A DNA stretch of 64,000 bases from Syntrophomonadaceae bacterium. GTDB taxonomy: Bacteria; Bacillota; Syntrophomonadia; Syntrophomonadales; Syntrophomonadaceae. Below, one piece after another: positions 54,186 to 62,931 of this stretch. The stretch covers positions 72,206 through 136,205 of the forward strand of contig JAQWBP010000001.1 in the NCBI GenBank assembly GCA_028706315.1, given 5' to 3'. The notes beneath the pieces were generated by a model that did not search any database, had not been told where the DNA came from, and was given only the letters and a program-made list of their open reading frames with translations. The position numbers and the translations under genes were made by a program. Within the stretch, counting starts at the first letter, position 1, and the number at the start of each line of letters is the position of its first letter.

Positions 54186-54689
54186 GTGTTTTTAATCGCA
54201 ATAATATTGCTGATATTAATACTATTATATAATATTTATACACAGCGGCAATTGATAAAAAGCTACTCAGGTAATCTGCGTGAACTTATTGATGAAGCAG
54301 ATGCTGTAAAGAGGGATCTAGAAACGTTAATGGATGGGGCAGTAAATTTGTCTCGGCAGATTATCGAAGATCTGGATGGCAAAATCCAGGTGGCAGCTAC
54401 AAATCAAGCGCAGCAGGTTGAAGTTAAAGATAACTACCAGGAAGCGGCAGAAAAACAGGAACAGGATAAACAAGTAGCAGCAGCTTATCTGGCTCAGATA
54501 GATGCGGAAAAGAGTTCCCCTATGGTTCAAGAACAGGAGCCTGATTATTTTGTCATGCACCCATATATTGCGGTTAAAACCTTGTATAATAATGGTTTAA
54601 CTGTGACGGAAATTGCTAAGACATTAGGTAGGGGCCAGGGTGAGGTAAAATTAATACTTAATCTTTGTACTAAAAAGAAGGCTATCTAA
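54186..54689 (+). CDS. Membrane-anchored protein with HTH-like C-terminus (SwrB/DUF6115-like)
   Basis: 167 residues as written. One N-terminal membrane segment (about 1-16), a coiled-coil region (about 25-80), a Gln-rich linker, and a helix-turn-helix-like end IAVKTLYNNGLTVTEIAKTL followed by GRGQGEVKLILNL. Same layout as the SwrB/DUF6115 proteins that end flagellar operons in Firmicutes. The GTG at 54186 lies 14 bases from the GGTGAG site. ATT at 54177 has a better distance and would add three residues (ITT), so the true start is uncertain. Confidence 0.75.
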   Translation: MFLIAIILLILILLYNIYTQRQLIKSYSGNLRELIDEADAVKRDLETLMDGAVNLSRQIIEDLDGKIQVAATNQAQQVEVKDNYQEAAEKQEQDKQVAAAYLAQIDAEKSSPMVQEQEPDYFVMHPYIAVKTLYNNGLTVTEIAKTLGRGQGEVKLILNLCTKKKAI

Positions 54690-54691
54690 TT

Positions 54692-54717
54692 ATTCCGGAT
54701 AACCCGGGATGTTTTTT
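54692..54717 (+). terminator. Intrinsic terminator at the end of the flagellar/chemotaxis locus
   Basis: ATTCCGG (54692-54698) pairs with CCGGGAT (54704-54710) with one T-G wobble, loop ATAAC, followed by GTTTTTT. Confidence 0.82.
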
Positions 54718-54948
54718 CTAAATAAGCATTGCTGGTTTTATGCCAGAGGTTTATAATATAAATTTTCCTGCATCGAGGAGACTGTCTACCTGCGATTTTT
54801 CATATCTGTTAAGCCCTGCTGGAGATAATTCCTTTAGCCCTTGGAATTTCAATTACAGAAATAGTAGTATTTAGAATAGGTGTAAATAAACTAGGTAATA
54901 ATAATCTTTAAGTCCGTCTAAAATTATGGCGAATTAAAACGATCATTC

Positions 54949-54978
54949 TTGCCAAAAGACATGGGCTTGTGGTATATT
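54949..54978 (+). promoter_or_regulatory. Promoter for rpsB-tsf
   Basis: TTGCCA (54949-54954), 18-base spacer, TATATT (54973-54978) with a TGG extended -10 just before it. It lies in front of the rpsB leader and gives a leader of about 100 bases. Confidence 0.7.
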
Positions 54979-55007
54979 AATTTCTGGTAATGACACACGC
55001 TAGTTGA

Positions 55008-55045
55008 CTTCTTGATTAGTGCTGTTATTAACAGTTTTCAAGAGG
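55008..55045 (+). promoter_or_regulatory. Stem-loop in the rpsB leader, possible S2 autoregulatory site
   Basis: Outer stem CTTCTTGA with TCAAGAGG (8 bp including one T-G wobble, 55008-55015 and 55038-55045) encloses an inner stem CTGTT/AACAG (55022-55034). Autoregulation by ribosomal protein S2 of its own leader is known in bacteria; assigning it here is inference. Confidence 0.45.
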
Positions 55046-55087
55046 GATGAGACAGCGGAGGAATAAAACTGAGAGGAGGTGTTGTCG

Positions 55088-55786
55088 GTGTCAGTGATTA
55101 CTATGAAACAACTGCTCGAAGCAGGCGTTCATTTTGGACACCAGACACGCAGGTGGAACCCCAAGATGTCTACTTATATTTATATGGAGAGAAACGGCAT
55201 CTATATTATCGACCTGCAACAGACCGTTAAAAAATTTGATGAGGCCTATGAGTTTATCAAAAGCGTTTCCGCAGAAGGAAAAGGGGTACTTTTTGTCGGT
55301 ACGAAAAAGCAGGCTCAGGAAACTATTAGGGAAGAAGCGCAAAGATGTGAGATGTTTTTTGTTAACCAGCGCTGGCTGGGAGGCATGCTTACTAACTATA
55401 AGACGATTAAAAAGCGCGTATTACGTCTAAAAGAACTTGAAAAAATGGAACAAGAAGGGGCTTTCGAAGTTTTAACTAAAAAAGAAGTCGCTAGACTTCT
55501 TAATGAGCGTGAAAGACTTGAAAGGTTCCTGGGTGGGATCAAGGATATGGATAAGCTTCCTGGAGCTGTATTTGTTATCGATCCGCGCAAGGAAAAAATA
55601 GCGGTAGCTGAAGCACGTAAACTAAACATTCCGGTAGTAGCTATCGTAGATACTAACTGCGATCCTGATGAGATTGATTATGTTATTCCTGGAAATGATG
55701 ATGCAATTAGAGCAGTAAAACTTATTTCATCAAAAGTTGCAGATGCAGTAATTGAAGGGAAACAGGGAGAACAAGTTACAGCATAA
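55088..55786 (+). CDS. rpsB: 30S ribosomal protein S2
   Basis: Small-subunit protein, 232 residues. Canonical start [20 protein letters not shown] from GTG 55088, which follows AGGAGGTG; the GTG at 55079 lies inside that site. [18 protein letters not shown] and [14 protein letters not shown] are conserved. A strong terminator lies between it and tsf, which may limit EF-Ts relative to S2. Confidence 0.97.
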   Translation: MSVITMKQLLEAGVHFGHQTRRWNPKMSTYIYMERNGIYIIDLQQTVKKFDEAYEFIKSVSAEGKGVLFVGTKKQAQETIREEAQRCEMFFVNQRWLGGMLTNYKTIKKRVLRLKELEKMEQEGAFEVLTKKEVARLLNERERLERFLGGIKDMDKLPGAVFVIDPRKEKIAVAEARKLNIPVVAIVDTNCDPDEIDYVIPGNDDAIRAVKLISSKVADAVIEGKQGEQVTA

Positions 55787-55791
55787 ATTCT

Positions 55792-55830
55792 AAAAGGGGT
55801 GAGCGGATTTTTCCTGTACACCCCTTTTTT
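55792..55830 (+). terminator. Terminator between rpsB and tsf
   Basis: Perfect 10-bp stem AAAAGGGGTG (55792-55801) with CACCCCTTTT (55819-55828), loop of 17, extending into a T-run. In several bacteria a terminator or attenuator is known at this place, so partial readthrough to tsf is likely. Confidence 0.85.
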
Positions 55831-55932
55831 ACGATGATTACGATAATAAAAGTATTAGATTAAATGGGACTAAATTACTAACGAAACAGGCTATAAAAGT
55901 AAAATTCAATATATTCTGTAGGAGGTAATATA

Positions 55933-56583
55933 GTGATAACAGCTGCAATGGTAAAAGAGTTACGTGAGAGAACTGGTGCGGGAATGATGGATTGCAAGAA
56001 AGCTCTTGTTGCCACAGATGGTGATATAGAACAAGCTATCGATGAACTAAGAACTAAAGGTTTAGCAAAAGCAGCTAAAAAAGCTGGAAGAGTTGCTGGT
56101 GAAGGGCTTGTTATATCATACCTTCATGGTGGTGGACGTATAGGAGTTCTTGTTGAAGTAAACTGTGAAACTGATTTTGTGGCAAAAACTGATGATTTTA
56201 AAGGATTATGTCATAATATTGCTATGCAAATTGCTGCTTCCAGCCCCGAATATGTAAGGCGGGAAGAAGTATCGGCAGAAGTAATTGAGCATGAAAAAGA
56301 AGTGCTAAAGGCGCAGGCCCTGGAAGAAGGAAAACCTGAAAAAGTTGTTGAAAAAATGGTTGAGGGGCGCATAGACAAATATTATAAAGAACGTTGTTTA
56401 ATGGAACAGCTATATATTAGGGATACTGATAAAACGGTTGAAGAGCTGATAAATGAGAATATAGCTCGTATAGGCGAAAACATATCTATTAGAAGATTCG
56501 CACGTTTTGAAGTAGGCGAAGGCATCGAGAAAGAGCAATGTGATTTTGCTGCTGAGGTTATGGCTCAGATGAAGTCTGAATAA
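55933..56583 (+). CDS. tsf: Elongation factor Ts
   Basis: EF-Tu nucleotide exchange factor, 216 residues, the short Firmicute form. [35 protein letters not shown] and [20 protein letters not shown] are diagnostic. GTG at 55933 follows TAGGAGGTAA. pyrH follows after a short gap. Confidence 0.97.
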   Translation: MITAAMVKELRERTGAGMMDCKKALVATDGDIEQAIDELRTKGLAKAAKKAGRVAGEGLVISYLHGGGRIGVLVEVNCETDFVAKTDDFKGLCHNIAMQIAASSPEYVRREEVSAEVIEHEKEVLKAQALEEGKPEKVVEKMVEGRIDKYYKERCLMEQLYIRDTDKTVEELINENIARIGENISIRRFARFEVGEGIEKEQCDFAAEVMAQMKSE

Positions 56584-56615
56584 CCTTGAACAAGGTGTAC
56601 CTGGGAGGTATTCAA

Positions 56616-57347
56616 TTGCAAAGTCCCCAATATAAGCGAATTGTCTTAAAACTTAGCGGCGAAGCTCTGGCTGGGAATAAAGGTTACGGTATAGACCATG
56701 AAGTATTAACATGTATTGCCAGACAGGTAGTCGAGGTGGTCGAAAAAGGCGTAGAGGTTGGTATTGTAGTCGGTGGAGGTAATATATGGAGAGGAGTAGC
56801 AGGAAGTGCCAAAGGCATGGACCGTGCTACTGCTGATTATATGGGTATGCTGGCTACGGTTATTAATGCTTTAGCACTGCAGGATGCTCTGGAAAAAGAA
56901 GGCATGGGCACCAGAGTTATGTCTGCTATTGAAATGAAAGAAGTTGCTGAACCGTACATAAGGCGAAGGGCGATTCGCCATCTGGAAAAAGGTCGGGTAG
57001 TTATTGTTGCTGCCGGCACAGGTAATCCATATTTTTCAACTGATACGGCTGCCGCACTTAGATCGGCTGAAATAGAAGCTGAGGTTATTTTGATGGCCAA
57101 GAGAGTTGATGGCATATATGATTCTGATCCATTAATTAACCCTGATGCTAAAAAATTTACCGATCTAGGTTATATAGATGTACTAAATAAGGGCCTTGGG
57201 GTTATGGACTCAACTGCGGCCTCTCTGTGTATGGATAATAAAATACCTATTATAGTTTTTGATCTTACCCAGAATGGGAATATCTTAAAGGCTGTAATGG
57301 GTGAGGATATTGGTACTTATGTAGGGAGGGAAAACAATGGTAAATGA
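56616..57347 (+). CDS. pyrH: Uridylate kinase PyrH
   Basis: Cytoplasmic UMP kinase, 243 residues. [24 protein letters not shown] and [16 protein letters not shown] are typical. TTG at 56616 follows GGGAGGT at six bases. An upstream in-frame TTG at 56586 would read through this ribosome site and is rejected. Overlaps frr by 11 bases. Confidence 0.96.
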   Translation: MQSPQYKRIVLKLSGEALAGNKGYGIDHEVLTCIARQVVEVVEKGVEVGIVVGGGNIWRGVAGSAKGMDRATADYMGMLATVINALALQDALEKEGMGTRVMSAIEMKEVAEPYIRRRAIRHLEKGRVVIVAAGTGNPYFSTDTAAALRSAEIEAEVILMAKRVDGIYDSDPLINPDAKKFTDLGYIDVLNKGLGVMDSTAASLCMDNKIPIIVFDLTQNGNILKAVMGEDIGTYVGRENNGK

Positions 57348-57894
57348 TATTATAGCTGATGCCGAAGATAAGATGAAAAAGTCTATAGATTTTTTCACTA
57401 AAGATCTGGCCACTTTGAGGGCAGGTCGAGCTAATCCAGCGATGGTAGATAAAATGATGGTTGATTATTATGGGGAACCGACTCCATTAAATCAATTAGC
57501 CAATATAACTGTGCCAGAGGCCAGGCTTTTGGTTATTCAACCCTGGGATAAAAGTAGTATACCAAATATAGAAAAGGCAATTTTGAAATCTGATCTGGGA
57601 GTCAATCCGACTAACGACGGCAATGTTATTAGAATTGCTATTCCTCAACTAACTGAGGAAAGAAGGAAAGACCTGGTCAAAGTTGTCAAAAAGAAGGGTG
57701 AAGAAGGTAAAGTTGCCATCCGTAATATTCGGCGAGAAGCTAATGATATGCTAAAATCAAGTGAGAAGGAAAAACTTTTTTCCGAAGATGAAGGTAAAAG
57801 AGGAATGGACAGCATTCAAAAAGTAACTGATAAGTATATTAAAGATATAGATTTAATTTTGCAGGCCAAAGAAAAAGATATTTTAGAAGTTTAG
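57337..57894 (+). CDS. frr: Ribosome recycling factor
   Basis: Releases ribosomes after termination with EF-G, 185 residues, full length. [39 protein letters not shown] and [10 protein letters not shown]-type sequence ([13 protein letters not shown]). ATG at 57337 follows GGGAGGG. Followed by a strong hairpin terminator. Confidence 0.97.
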   Translation: MVNDIIADAEDKMKKSIDFFTKDLATLRAGRANPAMVDKMMVDYYGEPTPLNQLANITVPEARLLVIQPWDKSSIPNIEKAILKSDLGVNPTNDGNVIRIAIPQLTEERRKDLVKVVKKKGEEGKVAIRNIRREANDMLKSSEKEKLFSEDEGKRGMDSIQKVTDKYIKDIDLILQAKEKDILEV

Positions 57895-57945
57895 CTTTAA
57901 CAGTTTAAATTCCGAGTTAGTATGGTTATAATAGTATTAATGTTG

Positions 57946-57978
57946 CAAAACCCCCTCTAACGGGGGTTTTGTAGTTTA
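57946..57978 (+). terminator. Terminator between frr and uppS
   Basis: Perfect 10-bp stem CAAAACCCCC (57946-57955) with GGGGGTTTTG (57962-57971), loop TCTAAC, followed by TAGTTTAGG. The A-tract makes the structure symmetric, so it could act in both directions. Confidence 0.8.
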
Positions 57979-57996
57979 GGCGAGAGAAGGGATTCG

Positions 57997-58743
57997 GTGG
58001 GCAATAACCTGAAACGAATCGAAAACCTGATAGATAACGATAAACTACCTCGTCATATAGCTATCATTATGGACGGAAACGGTAGATGGGCCAGGAAAAG
58101 GTTGATGCCTAGGACCATGGGACATCGTGCCGGTATGAGTTCTTTAAAAACAGTAGTAATGATATGTGCTCAAATGGGCATATCAGTATTAACGGTATAC
58201 GCATTCTCTACCGAGAACTGGAGAAGACCCCGGGATGAAGTCGATTATCTTATGAGCCTACTGGTAGAGTATTTACATAAAGAACTGAATGAATTAGACC
58301 AGAATAATATTCGCATAAAGATTCTGGGGGATTATACTTCACTTCCACCCAAATGCCAGCAAGAAATAGAAGACGCAGTATTACTTACTACCCATAACTC
58401 AGGAATGGTCTTTAATATTGCCTTGAATTATGGATCGAGAAACGAGATTATTGGCGCCATAAAAAATCTGGGAGAAAAGCTTTTGTCCCGGGAGATAAAT
58501 ATTGATAGCATTACGGAGGAAATGTTCTCCAGTATGTTATATACGGCAGGATCCCCCGACCCTGATTTGTTAATTCGCACTGCTGGTGAAATGCGCATTA
58601 GTAACTTTCTCTTATGGCAAATAGCTTATACTGAATTATGGATTACGGATCGTATGTGGCCAGACTTTACTAAAGAAGATTTACTGCAAGCGATTTGGGA
58701 CTACCAGCAGAGAGACAGAAGATTCGGAGGATTAAATAAGTAG
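57997..58743 (+). CDS. uppS: Undecaprenyl pyrophosphate synthase UppS (cis-prenyltransferase)
   Basis: Makes the C55 lipid carrier for cell-wall synthesis; 248 residues. The catalytic aspartate lies in AIIMDGNGRWAR. VYAFSTENWRRP, NIALNYGSRNEI and DLLIRTAGEMRISNFLLWQ are diagnostic. GTG at 57997 follows AGAAGGG. Next to cdsA and the MEP-pathway genes that feed it. Confidence 0.96.
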   Translation: MGNNLKRIENLIDNDKLPRHIAIIMDGNGRWARKRLMPRTMGHRAGMSSLKTVVMICAQMGISVLTVYAFSTENWRRPRDEVDYLMSLLVEYLHKELNELDQNNIRIKILGDYTSLPPKCQQEIEDAVLLTTHNSGMVFNIALNYGSRNEIIGAIKNLGEKLLSREINIDSITEEMFSSMLYTAGSPDPDLLIRTAGEMRISNFLLWQIAYTELWITDRMWPDFTKEDLLQAIWDYQQRDRRFGGLNK

Positions 58744-58759
58744 AACAGGGTGAAGAAAA

Positions 58760-59542
58760 TTGAGAACCAGAGTATTAAGTGCAATTGTTGGGATTACGCT
58801 TTTATTAGGCATTATTTACGCAGGTGGATTGTATATTCAGGGATTTTTTATTGGCTTAGGATTATTGGCTTTGTATGAATTTTACCGTATGATGGCAGTG
58901 GCATCTTTTAGTGCTGTTAAAATACCCGGGTATTTATTACTTATAGTATTGATGCTTTCTCCTTTATATCCAGAACAGTTGCTAGTAGTAATACTACTTC
59001 TATTAATACCTGTTATTTGCTATGCGGTATTCTATTATCCAAAAGTAAATATTAATAGTATAGCCCTGAGTTTTTTTGGGGCATTTTACATCGGTTTTTT
59101 ATTAAGTTTTGCCATCAGAATGACTGATTTACGATATTCATTCTGGATCATTTTATTATCCTTTTTACTAACCTGGGCTAGTGATATTGGTGGCTATTTT
59201 GCTGGTACGATATGGGGAAAGCATAAGATGGCCCCATTATTAAGTCCCAACAAAACCTGGGAGGGTTCTATTGGTGGGGTAATATTAACTCTGCTGGTAT
59301 CTTTTGTATTCATCTATTTATTTGAATTCGCTAGTTTAGGTTATGCATATGCTTTATTATTAGGTATAACTGCTAGCGTTGCAGCACAAGTTGGCGATTT
59401 ATTCATGTCATCAGTCAAGAGAACTTTTGGGGTGAAAGATACTGGTAACATCCTACCAGGACATGGTGGGGTTTTAGACAGGTTTGATAGCTACCTTATG
59501 GTACTGCCGATAGTTTATTACTTTTACATTTATATAATTTAA
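58760..59542 (+). CDS. cdsA: Phosphatidate cytidylyltransferase CdsA
   Basis: Membrane enzyme making CDP-diacylglycerol, 260 residues, about eight hydrophobic segments. The signature SVKRTFGVKDTGNILPGHGG with VLDRFDS is intact near the C-terminus. TTG at 58760 follows GGGTGAAG. The gap to the next gene (59543-59607) holds a GGTATG/CATACC stem-loop that competes with ACAGGT/ACCTGT pairing. Confidence 0.95.
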   Translation: MRTRVLSAIVGITLLLGIIYAGGLYIQGFFIGLGLLALYEFYRMMAVASFSAVKIPGYLLLIVLMLSPLYPEQLLVVILLLLIPVICYAVFYYPKVNINSIALSFFGAFYIGFLLSFAIRMTDLRYSFWIILLSFLLTWASDIGGYFAGTIWGKHKMAPLLSPNKTWEGSIGGVILTLLVSFVFIYLFEFASLGYAYALLLGITASVAAQVGDLFMSSVKRTFGVKDTGNILPGHGGVLDRFDSYLMVLPIVYYFYIYII

Positions 59543-59607
59543 TATACAGGTCAATAGCAAGCCTGGTATGTTTTGTTTCATACCTGTGCGTAAAGTGAGG
59601 TTAAATT

Positions 59608-60723
59608 TTGGATCCTGAACTGCAAAAATATATGAAAACGCTAGCCAGACTGGCGATATTAGTACTAGCACTAGTAGCTATATATTTGCTTTTTATATAC
59701 GTTTTTCCGATAGCAACAAAAGTCATAACTAATTTATTTGTATGGCTTCTTCCCTTTGTACTTGCCATTATTATGGCAGTTATTGTTGAACCGATAGTCA
59801 ATTGGTTTGAAACTCGCACAAAATTAAATAGAAGTCTTTCCGTAATCTTAAGCTTATTTTTAACTGTAGGTGGGTTTATATATCTCATATCAGTTATAAT
59901 ATCAAAGATTATTAACGAATTAGCAGGACTGTACCCGCAGGCAATGGCTCAATCCGACAACATAATTAGCATCATTATTGATGCAATTAGTAATTTTAAG
60001 TTATTCTATCTAAATTTAAATGTACCCCCTGATGTGCAAAAATCACTACAGGGTGATTTAGAGAAAAGCATAGAATTTCTACGTACTATATTCGATAATT
60101 CCATCAACTATCTGGTAACGATACTAAGTATGCTGCCTGATTTATTTATTTTCTTGCTTATAGCAACGGTGGCTACATTTTTTATTATAAAAGACCGAGC
60201 ATTAATACGCAGGGCCGTTTTACAAATATTACCTGTTAATGTACAAAGTAAAACTAGAGATGTAACGGGGCACTTATTTAAGGCATTAGTAGGTTTTATA
60301 AAAGCGTATAGTATACTAATAGCTATAACCGCTATAATTACAGTTATCGCTATGATGATTTTAAAAGTTGATTATGTATTAACTATTGGTATAACAGTCG
60401 GATTACTTGATATATTGCCAATTCTAGGACCAGGGACATTTTTTATTCCCTGGATAATATGGAGTTTTATTACTGGAAAAACTGGATTTGCCATAAGCTT
60501 ACTAGTAGTTTACATAATAATATCAGTTGTACGGCAGGCTCTTGAACCTAAAATTGTTGGCGATAATATTGGACTTCACCCCCTGGCTACCCTTATTTCT
60601 CTTTATGTTGGCTTACAGCTGGGAGGTTTTATAGGGATGATAATGGGTCCGGTTTCAATTGTTATATTCATGGCGATGTACAGAGCGGGTGTTTTTCAGG
60701 GAATAAATTGGGGGAAAAAGTAA
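59608..60723 (+). CDS. ytvI: AI-2E/YtvI family membrane protein (sporulation YtvI-like)
   Basis: 371-residue polytopic protein of the AI-2E transporter-like family. Its layout, with hydrophobic segments at about 15-60, 75-100 and several after 180, and the end LGGFIGMIMGPVSIVIFMAMYRAGVF, best fits the sporulation protein YtvI subfamily. Role inferred. Its place between cdsA and dxr is unusual, since that slot is normally empty in Firmicutes. TTG at 59608 follows GTGAGGT at six bases. dxr starts directly after the stop. Confidence 0.82.
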   Translation: MDPELQKYMKTLARLAILVLALVAIYLLFIYVFPIATKVITNLFVWLLPFVLAIIMAVIVEPIVNWFETRTKLNRSLSVILSLFLTVGGFIYLISVIISKIINELAGLYPQAMAQSDNIISIIIDAISNFKLFYLNLNVPPDVQKSLQGDLEKSIEFLRTIFDNSINYLVTILSMLPDLFIFLLIATVATFFIIKDRALIRRAVLQILPVNVQSKTRDVTGHLFKALVGFIKAYSILIAITAIITVIAMMILKVDYVLTIGITVGLLDILPILGPGTFFIPWIIWSFITGKTGFAISLLVVYIIISVVRQALEPKIVGDNIGLHPLATLISLYVGLQLGGFIGMIMGPVSIVIFMAMYRAGVFQGINWGKK

Positions 60724-61896
60724 ATGGCAGATAAGGATAAAACTAATATTGTAATACTTGGCTCTACAGGGTCGATTGGGCAACAAACCCTAGAGGTAAT
60801 TGATAAACATCCAGACATTTTTAGAGTAGTCGGACTGGCTGCTCGGGATGAGATAAATATATTACGGGAACAAATCGAACACTACCATCCGTTGGCAGTG
60901 GCTATAACTGATCAAGATGCATATAAACGCCTTAGTAGTACTACTAGGCCTGGAATGAAAATAATGCAGGGTTTAGAAGGCCTTTGTGAAATAGCCTCTT
61001 TACCGGAAGCGGATACTGTGTTAGTAGCTGTTAGCGGGGCAGTAGGAATTAAACCGACTCTGGCAGCGATAGCTGCCCAAAAACGTATAGCACTTGCTAA
61101 TAAAGAAACACTTGTTGCTGCGGGTGATATAGTAATGCAGCAGATTAAGCAAAATGGCGTTTCTTTAATTCCTGTTGACAGTGAGCATTCAGCAATATTT
61201 CAGTGTATTAATGGAGAAACTGAATATCTCAAGAAAATTTGGCTGACGGCATCCGGAGGTCCTTTTAGAGAATTTTCCCTCAATGATCTCCAAAAGGTCA
61301 CCGTTGATATGGCCCTTAAACATCCGAATTGGAAAATGGGCCCTAAGATTACTATTGATTCTGCGACCCTAATGAATAAAGGTTTAGAAGTTATTGAAGC
61401 TCATCATTTATTTAATGTTGACTATAACCAGATAGAAGTTCTTGTTCAGAGAGAAAGTGTAATTCATTCAATGGTTGAACTGGTAGATGGTTCATTTTTG
61501 GCCCATCTGGGTGCTGCTGATATGAGAATTCCTATCCAATATGCCTTGACTTATCCAGGCAGGATGGAGTCTCCCGCACAAAGCCTTGATTTCTTCGGCC
61601 TGACTTCGATTCACTTTGAAAAACCGGATATGCAAAAGTTTCCGGCTCTTTCGCTAGCTTATTATGCGGGAAATACCGGGGGAACTATGCCAGCAGTTAT
61701 GAACGCAGCTAATGAGGTTGCAGTAAATAGCTTTATGCAGGGGAAAATCAGTTTTACCACGATAGCTAATATAGTAGAAAAAGTAATGGAAAAACATAAT
61801 CTGATTAAGATTCCTGTTTTAGAAGATATTTTTCAAGCAGATGAGTGGGCCAGACAGACGTGCAAACAGCTTATCGAAAAGGAGGCTAACAAGTAG
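60724..61896 (+). CDS. dxr: 1-deoxy-D-xylulose 5-phosphate reductoisomerase Dxr (IspC)
   Basis: MEP-pathway enzyme making methylerythritol phosphate, target of fosmidomycin; 390 residues. N-terminal NADPH site LGSTGSIGQQTLEV (about 12-25), then NKETLVAAGD, PVDSEHSAIFQCI (metal-binding Asp), LTASGGPF, and HPNWKMGPKITIDSATLMNK. ATG at 60724 follows the previous stop with the GGGGG tract as ribosome site. Overlaps rseP by one base. Confidence 0.97.
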   Translation: MADKDKTNIVILGSTGSIGQQTLEVIDKHPDIFRVVGLAARDEINILREQIEHYHPLAVAITDQDAYKRLSSTTRPGMKIMQGLEGLCEIASLPEADTVLVAVSGAVGIKPTLAAIAAQKRIALANKETLVAAGDIVMQQIKQNGVSLIPVDSEHSAIFQCINGETEYLKKIWLTASGGPFREFSLNDLQKVTVDMALKHPNWKMGPKITIDSATLMNKGLEVIEAHHLFNVDYNQIEVLVQRESVIHSMVELVDGSFLAHLGAADMRIPIQYALTYPGRMESPAQSLDFFGLTSIHFEKPDMQKFPALSLAYYAGNTGGTMPAVMNAANEVAVNSFMQGKISFTTIANIVEKVMEKHNLIKIPVLEDIFQADEWARQTCKQLIEKEANK

Positions 61897-62927
61897 TGTC
61901 AATTATTACTACCCTTATAATAATTGCTGTCCTTATCCTGGTACATGAATGGGGGCATTTTATTACCGCAAGACGCATAGGTATACCAGTTCATGAATTC
62001 AGTCTAGGTTTTGGCTACCGGCTGTTTCACATAAAGAAAAACGGAGTGGAATATTCTATACGCCTCATACCTCTAGGGGGGTATGTAAGAATGGCCGGCG
62101 AAGAACCAGGAGATATGGAGAATCCCGAGGGATTTAATAACCGAAAACCCTGGGAGAAAATGCTAGTTGCAGTTGCCGGTCCCTTCATGAATTTTGTCGC
62201 TGCATTAGTTATTTTTATTTATATTTTTTCTTTTATAGGCATTCCCATCGTTTCTAACGAAGCAGTAATTGGTAAGATAATTAAGGATAAACCTGCTGCT
62301 GCGGCTGGGTTAAAGGCTGATGATAAAATTTTAACGGTTAATGAAACCCCGGTAAAATCCTGGAATGAATTTACTGAACAGTTAGCCCAGAGTCAGGCAG
62401 GTCAGGTGCTGAATGTAAAAGTCAATAGAAACGATCAGATTGTAAATCTTGATATTACCCCTGGAATTAGTAGCACTACTGGATTACCGGAAATAGGGGT
62501 GCTTAGTAAAATTGATTATGAAAAGCAAAATATTTTCACAGCCGTAAAAATTGGATTCCAGCGTACTTATGAACTAACTATGCTACTTTTCTCAGGGTTA
62601 GGATTATTATTTAGTGGTGGTGCCTCGGTTAATGAACTAGCTGGTCCGGTTGGAATTACCAAATTAGTTGGAGAAGCAGCTCAGGTAGGAAGTGTATTCC
62701 TTTTAAGCTTTACAGCCTTCTTAAGTATTAACCTTGGTATTCTAAATCTTTTACCGATTCCAGCCCTGGATGGAAGCCGAATCGTTTTTGGACTAATTGA
62801 AGCTATTCGTAGGAAACCAATTGAACCGGAAAGAGAAGGTTTTATCCACTGGATAGGATTTATGTTTCTCATGTTGCTTATTGTAATTGTAACTTACAAT
62901 GATATCGTTAGATTAATTAAGGGATGA
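61896..62927 (+). CDS. rseP: Site-2 intramembrane protease RseP/RasP
   Basis: Membrane zinc metalloprotease, 343 residues, four membrane helices. HEWGH (about 17-21) and LLPIPALDGSRI give zinc-binding His, Glu and Asp. A single PDZ domain (about 110-190) lies between the helices. Bacillus RasP cleaves anti-sigma factors and division and signal peptides. GTG at 61896 overlaps the dxr stop by one base behind AAGGAGG. Confidence 0.95.
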   Translation: MSIITTLIIIAVLILVHEWGHFITARRIGIPVHEFSLGFGYRLFHIKKNGVEYSIRLIPLGGYVRMAGEEPGDMENPEGFNNRKPWEKMLVAVAGPFMNFVAALVIFIYIFSFIGIPIVSNEAVIGKIIKDKPAAAAGLKADDKILTVNETPVKSWNEFTEQLAQSQAGQVLNVKVNRNDQIVNLDITPGISSTTGLPEIGVLSKIDYEKQNIFTAVKIGFQRTYELTMLLFSGLGLLFSGGASVNELAGPVGITKLVGEAAQVGSVFLLSFTAFLSINLGILNLLPIPALDGSRIVFGLIEAIRRKPIEPEREGFIHWIGFMFLMLLIVIVTYNDIVRLIKG

Positions 62928-62931
62928 TAGT

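Larger units (their letters stand above)
54690..55087 (+). other. rpsB leader region: terminator, promoter, structured 5' leader
   Basis: About 400 bases without a gene. It holds the flagellar-locus terminator, an AT-rich stretch with no convincing gene (54718-54948), the promoter (54949-54978) and a leader of about 100 bases with a stem-loop before the rpsB ribosome site. A 44-residue open frame (54740-54874) lacks a ribosome site and is not accepted. Confidence 0.6.

Noticed and set aside
54740-54874. 44-residue open frame in the region before rpsB
   Set aside because: It lacks a ribosome site, has no hydrophobic or domain-like pattern, and lies within AT-rich sequence between a terminator and the rpsB promoter.
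57904-57932. TATAAT promoter before uppS (57927-57932)
   Set aside because: A transcript starting there would meet the frr terminator stem within about ten bases, so it would be non-productive.
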